Assembly (NCBI GenBank): GCA_002724815.1 | Contig: PBPV01000076.1 | Span: 14,401 to 21,671 of the forward strand | Origin: Methanobacteriota archaeon | Lineage (GTDB): Archaea; Thermoplasmatota; Poseidoniia; Poseidoniales; Thalassarchaeaceae | Length of the DNA: 7,271 nucleotides | Direction: 5' to 3' | Part shown: positions 5,981 through 7,271 of the stretch, in pieces | Position numbering within the stretch: position 1 is the first letter of the stretch | How the letters are laid out: each line of letters begins with the position of its first letter | Notes under the pieces: generated by a model | Database searches by the model: none | What the model was told of the DNA's origin: nothing | The model's input: the letters and a program-made list of their open reading frames with translations, nothing else | Made by a program: the position numbers and the translations under genes

Positions 5981-7271
5981 CGGCCTTCACCTCCATGTGT
6001 TCTTCGACCAACTTCGCGAATCGATCAAACAAGGGATTTGCATCGTGTGGACCAGGGCAGGCCTCTGGGTGGTATTGAATCGTGAATGCGGGGCGGCCCT
6101 TGACATCCAATCCTTCTACAGTTCGATCGTTGGCATTGATGAAGCGAACTTCTACATCACATCCAGTCAAACTTTCAACTTCACCGGAATTGGCACCAGA
6201 GGGGTGTGGCGCAAGCATGCCTTTGACAGGATCCTCCACTGCGAAACCATGATTTTGACTGGTGATGCTCACCTTGCGTGTTTGCAAATCGAGTACAGGT
6301 TGATTCCCTCCTCGATGACCGTATCGTAGTTTGTAGGTGCGAAGGCCACTGGCCAAACCCATGAGTTGGTGTCCCAAGCAAATGCCCATGACTGGCATGC
6401 CAGACTTGGTCGCCTTGGCCAAAGTATGTCGAGCATCGGTTGCTTTGCCTGGATGTGCAGGGTCGCCCGGACCATTACTGCAGAACAGAGCATCAATGTT
6501 GTATTTCTCGCACAATTCATCCCAATCGATGTCAGGAGGACACCACAAGACTTCGAAGCGAGAACAGAGTTCTCTGAGAATATTGTATTTGATTCCACAA
6601 TCCAAGGCTGCGACTCGGGGTAGTGGATTGCCATCTTCATCGGTCGCACCTTCATTGAGGAATACCGCGTCATCGCGACTGACCTCGTCTGCGAGATCGT
6701 CCAAATCAGGAGATTTCATGTTCTTCAGAATCTCAGCCATTTCTGCTTCTTTCTCAATGGGACCAAAGATGCTCAAAATCACACCGTATTCACGGACGCG
6801 GCGAGTCACAGAACGGGTGTCGATTCCTGAAATTCCGGGGACACCATGAGCGAGCAGAAGGTCGTGAACCGTGCCGATACAATGGCGGTGATCAGGTTCC
6901 ATCATCAACTCACGGCAGACCACTCCACGGGGCCAAACTCCAGCCGATTCTGAAATCCCAGGTGCAATCCCATAGTTGCCGAGTAGGGGCCAAGTGAATG
7001 TGAGTACTTGTCCAGCGAAGGAAGGGTCCGTGAGAGATTCCTGGTAACCCGTCATGTTCGTAGTGAACACCAACTCGCCCTCAGCAATCGTCGCTGCACC
7101 AAACAAATCACCCTCATGTCGTGAACCGTCTGCGAGGAGTAAAACGCCACGCCCCGAAGCCTCAGGGTGGTTTTGGGCAGGTGCACCCGGCAAGAGAAAG
7201 TCAGCCGCATCACGCGCGATGAAGGCTTTCGAAACACCAGATTGGCCGGAACCGGGAGAGAAGCCCCCTGT
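5964..7271 (-). CDS. carA: Carbamoyl-phosphate synthetase small (glutaminase) subunit; 5' end unresolved
   Basis: Hydrolyses glutamine to glutamate and ammonia and channels the ammonia to CarB. The N-terminal CarA domain begins around G-V-L-L-L-A-D-G (about 7145) and contains T-N-M-T-G-Y-Q-E-S-L-T-D-P-S. The C-terminal class I glutamine amidotransferase domain has the nucleophile Cys in G-I-C-L-G-H-Q (codon 6378-6380) and the catalytic His and Glu in Y-H-P-E-A (His codon 6069-6071). Counted from TTG 7193, the Cys is residue 272 and the His 375, with a total of 409 residues; E. coli CarA has 382. The start is uncertain: TTG 7193 has no Shine-Dalgarno, no ATG or GTG precedes the conserved core, and the frame stays open to the window edge. 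The protein therefore either starts at that TTG or carries an N-terminal extension beginning outside the window. The promoter of carAB would also be outside. First gene of the carAB pair. Confidence 0.93.
   Translation of the reverse strand, partial: TGGFSPGSGQSGVSKAFIARDAADFLLPGAPAQNHPEASGRGVLLLADGSRHEGDLFGAATIAEGELVFTTNMTGYQESLTDPSFAGQVLTFTWPLLGNYGIAPGISESAGVWPRGVVCRELMMEPDHRHCIGTVHDLLLAHGVPGISGIDTRSVTRRVREYGVILSIFGPIEKEAEMAEILKNMKSPDLDDLADEVSRDDAVFLNEGATDEDGNPLPRVAALDCGIKYNILRELCSRFEVLWCPPDIDWDELCEKYNIDALFCSNGPGDPAHPGKATDARHTLAKATKSGMPVMGICLGHQLMGLASGLRTYKLRYGHRGGNQPVLDLQTRKVSITSQNHGFAVEDPVKGMLAPHPSGANSGEVESLTGCDVEVRFINANDRTVEGLDVKGRPAFTIQYHPEACPGPHDANPLFDRFAKLVEEHMEVKADAKTR
5987..5994 (-). 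promoter_or_regulatory. Shine-Dalgarno of carB inside carA
   Basis: On the - strand, GGAGGTGA lies 6 bases before the carB ATG (5980), within the last codons of carA (E-V-K). It is a full match to the standard anti-Shine-Dalgarno sequence. Together with the 17-base gene overlap it fits coupled translation of CarA and CarB, and it shows that this organism uses Shine-Dalgarno initiation for at least internal operon genes. Confidence 0.8.

Noticed and set aside
6337..6849. 170-codon open frame on the + strand, antisense to carA
   Set aside because: Opposite the glutaminase domain of carA; Ser-rich translation typical of an antisense shadow.
1..7271. CRISPR array, tRNA or rRNA genes, insertion sequences, defence system
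   Set aside because: No spaced direct repeats, cloverleaf, rRNA-like segment or transposase motif was seen; the window is filled by housekeeping genes plus one orphan protein.

Overview
The window is almost wall-to-wall coding DNA and holds four genes in two convergent pairs. On the + strand are the 3' part of a class I (archaeal-type) lysyl-tRNA synthetase gene and, about 50 bases downstream, a gene for an uncharacterised zinc-ribbon/coiled-coil protein. On the - strand are carA and carB, the two subunits of carbamoyl-phosphate synthetase, transcribed from the right edge toward the middle. No tRNA, rRNA, CRISPR array or insertion sequence is visible, and no gene-free stretch reaches 300 bases.

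Organism (inference): class I LysRS is the usual form in most Archaea and is scattered in some bacteria (alphaproteobacteria, spirochaetes). The version here, with its E-P-F-G-K-D-H-x-A-A-G-G-S-Y-D-T-G block and M-S-S-S signature loop, reads like the euryarchaeal branch. Together with moderate GC, dense packing, a good Shine-Dalgarno before carB, and an orphan zinc-ribbon protein with low-complexity K/A/P linkers, it suggests an uncultivated mesophilic archaeon. Marine Group II / Poseidoniales (Thermoplasmatota) is my best guess, but nothing in the window proves it.

Layout: 1-1296 lysS (5' end outside the window); 1297-1345 a short spacer with a small hairpin; 1346-2623 the zinc-ribbon protein; 2624-5980 carB (minus); 5964-7271 carA (minus, reading frame open to the window edge). 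The zinc-ribbon gene and carB meet tail to tail with no base between their stop codons: TGA on each strand forms the palindrome TGATCA, inside a perfect 8-bp inverted repeat. carA and carB overlap by 17 bases, and the carB Shine-Dalgarno lies inside the carA coding sequence.

Functionally, CarA hydrolyses glutamine and passes ammonia to CarB, which makes carbamoyl phosphate for pyrimidine and arginine synthesis. LysRS charges tRNA-Lys. The zinc-ribbon protein is the only gene without an assignable job. The points most worth a second look are its unusual architecture, the missing lysines and cysteines in the LysRS, the zero-gap convergent junction, and the unresolved N-terminus of CarA.
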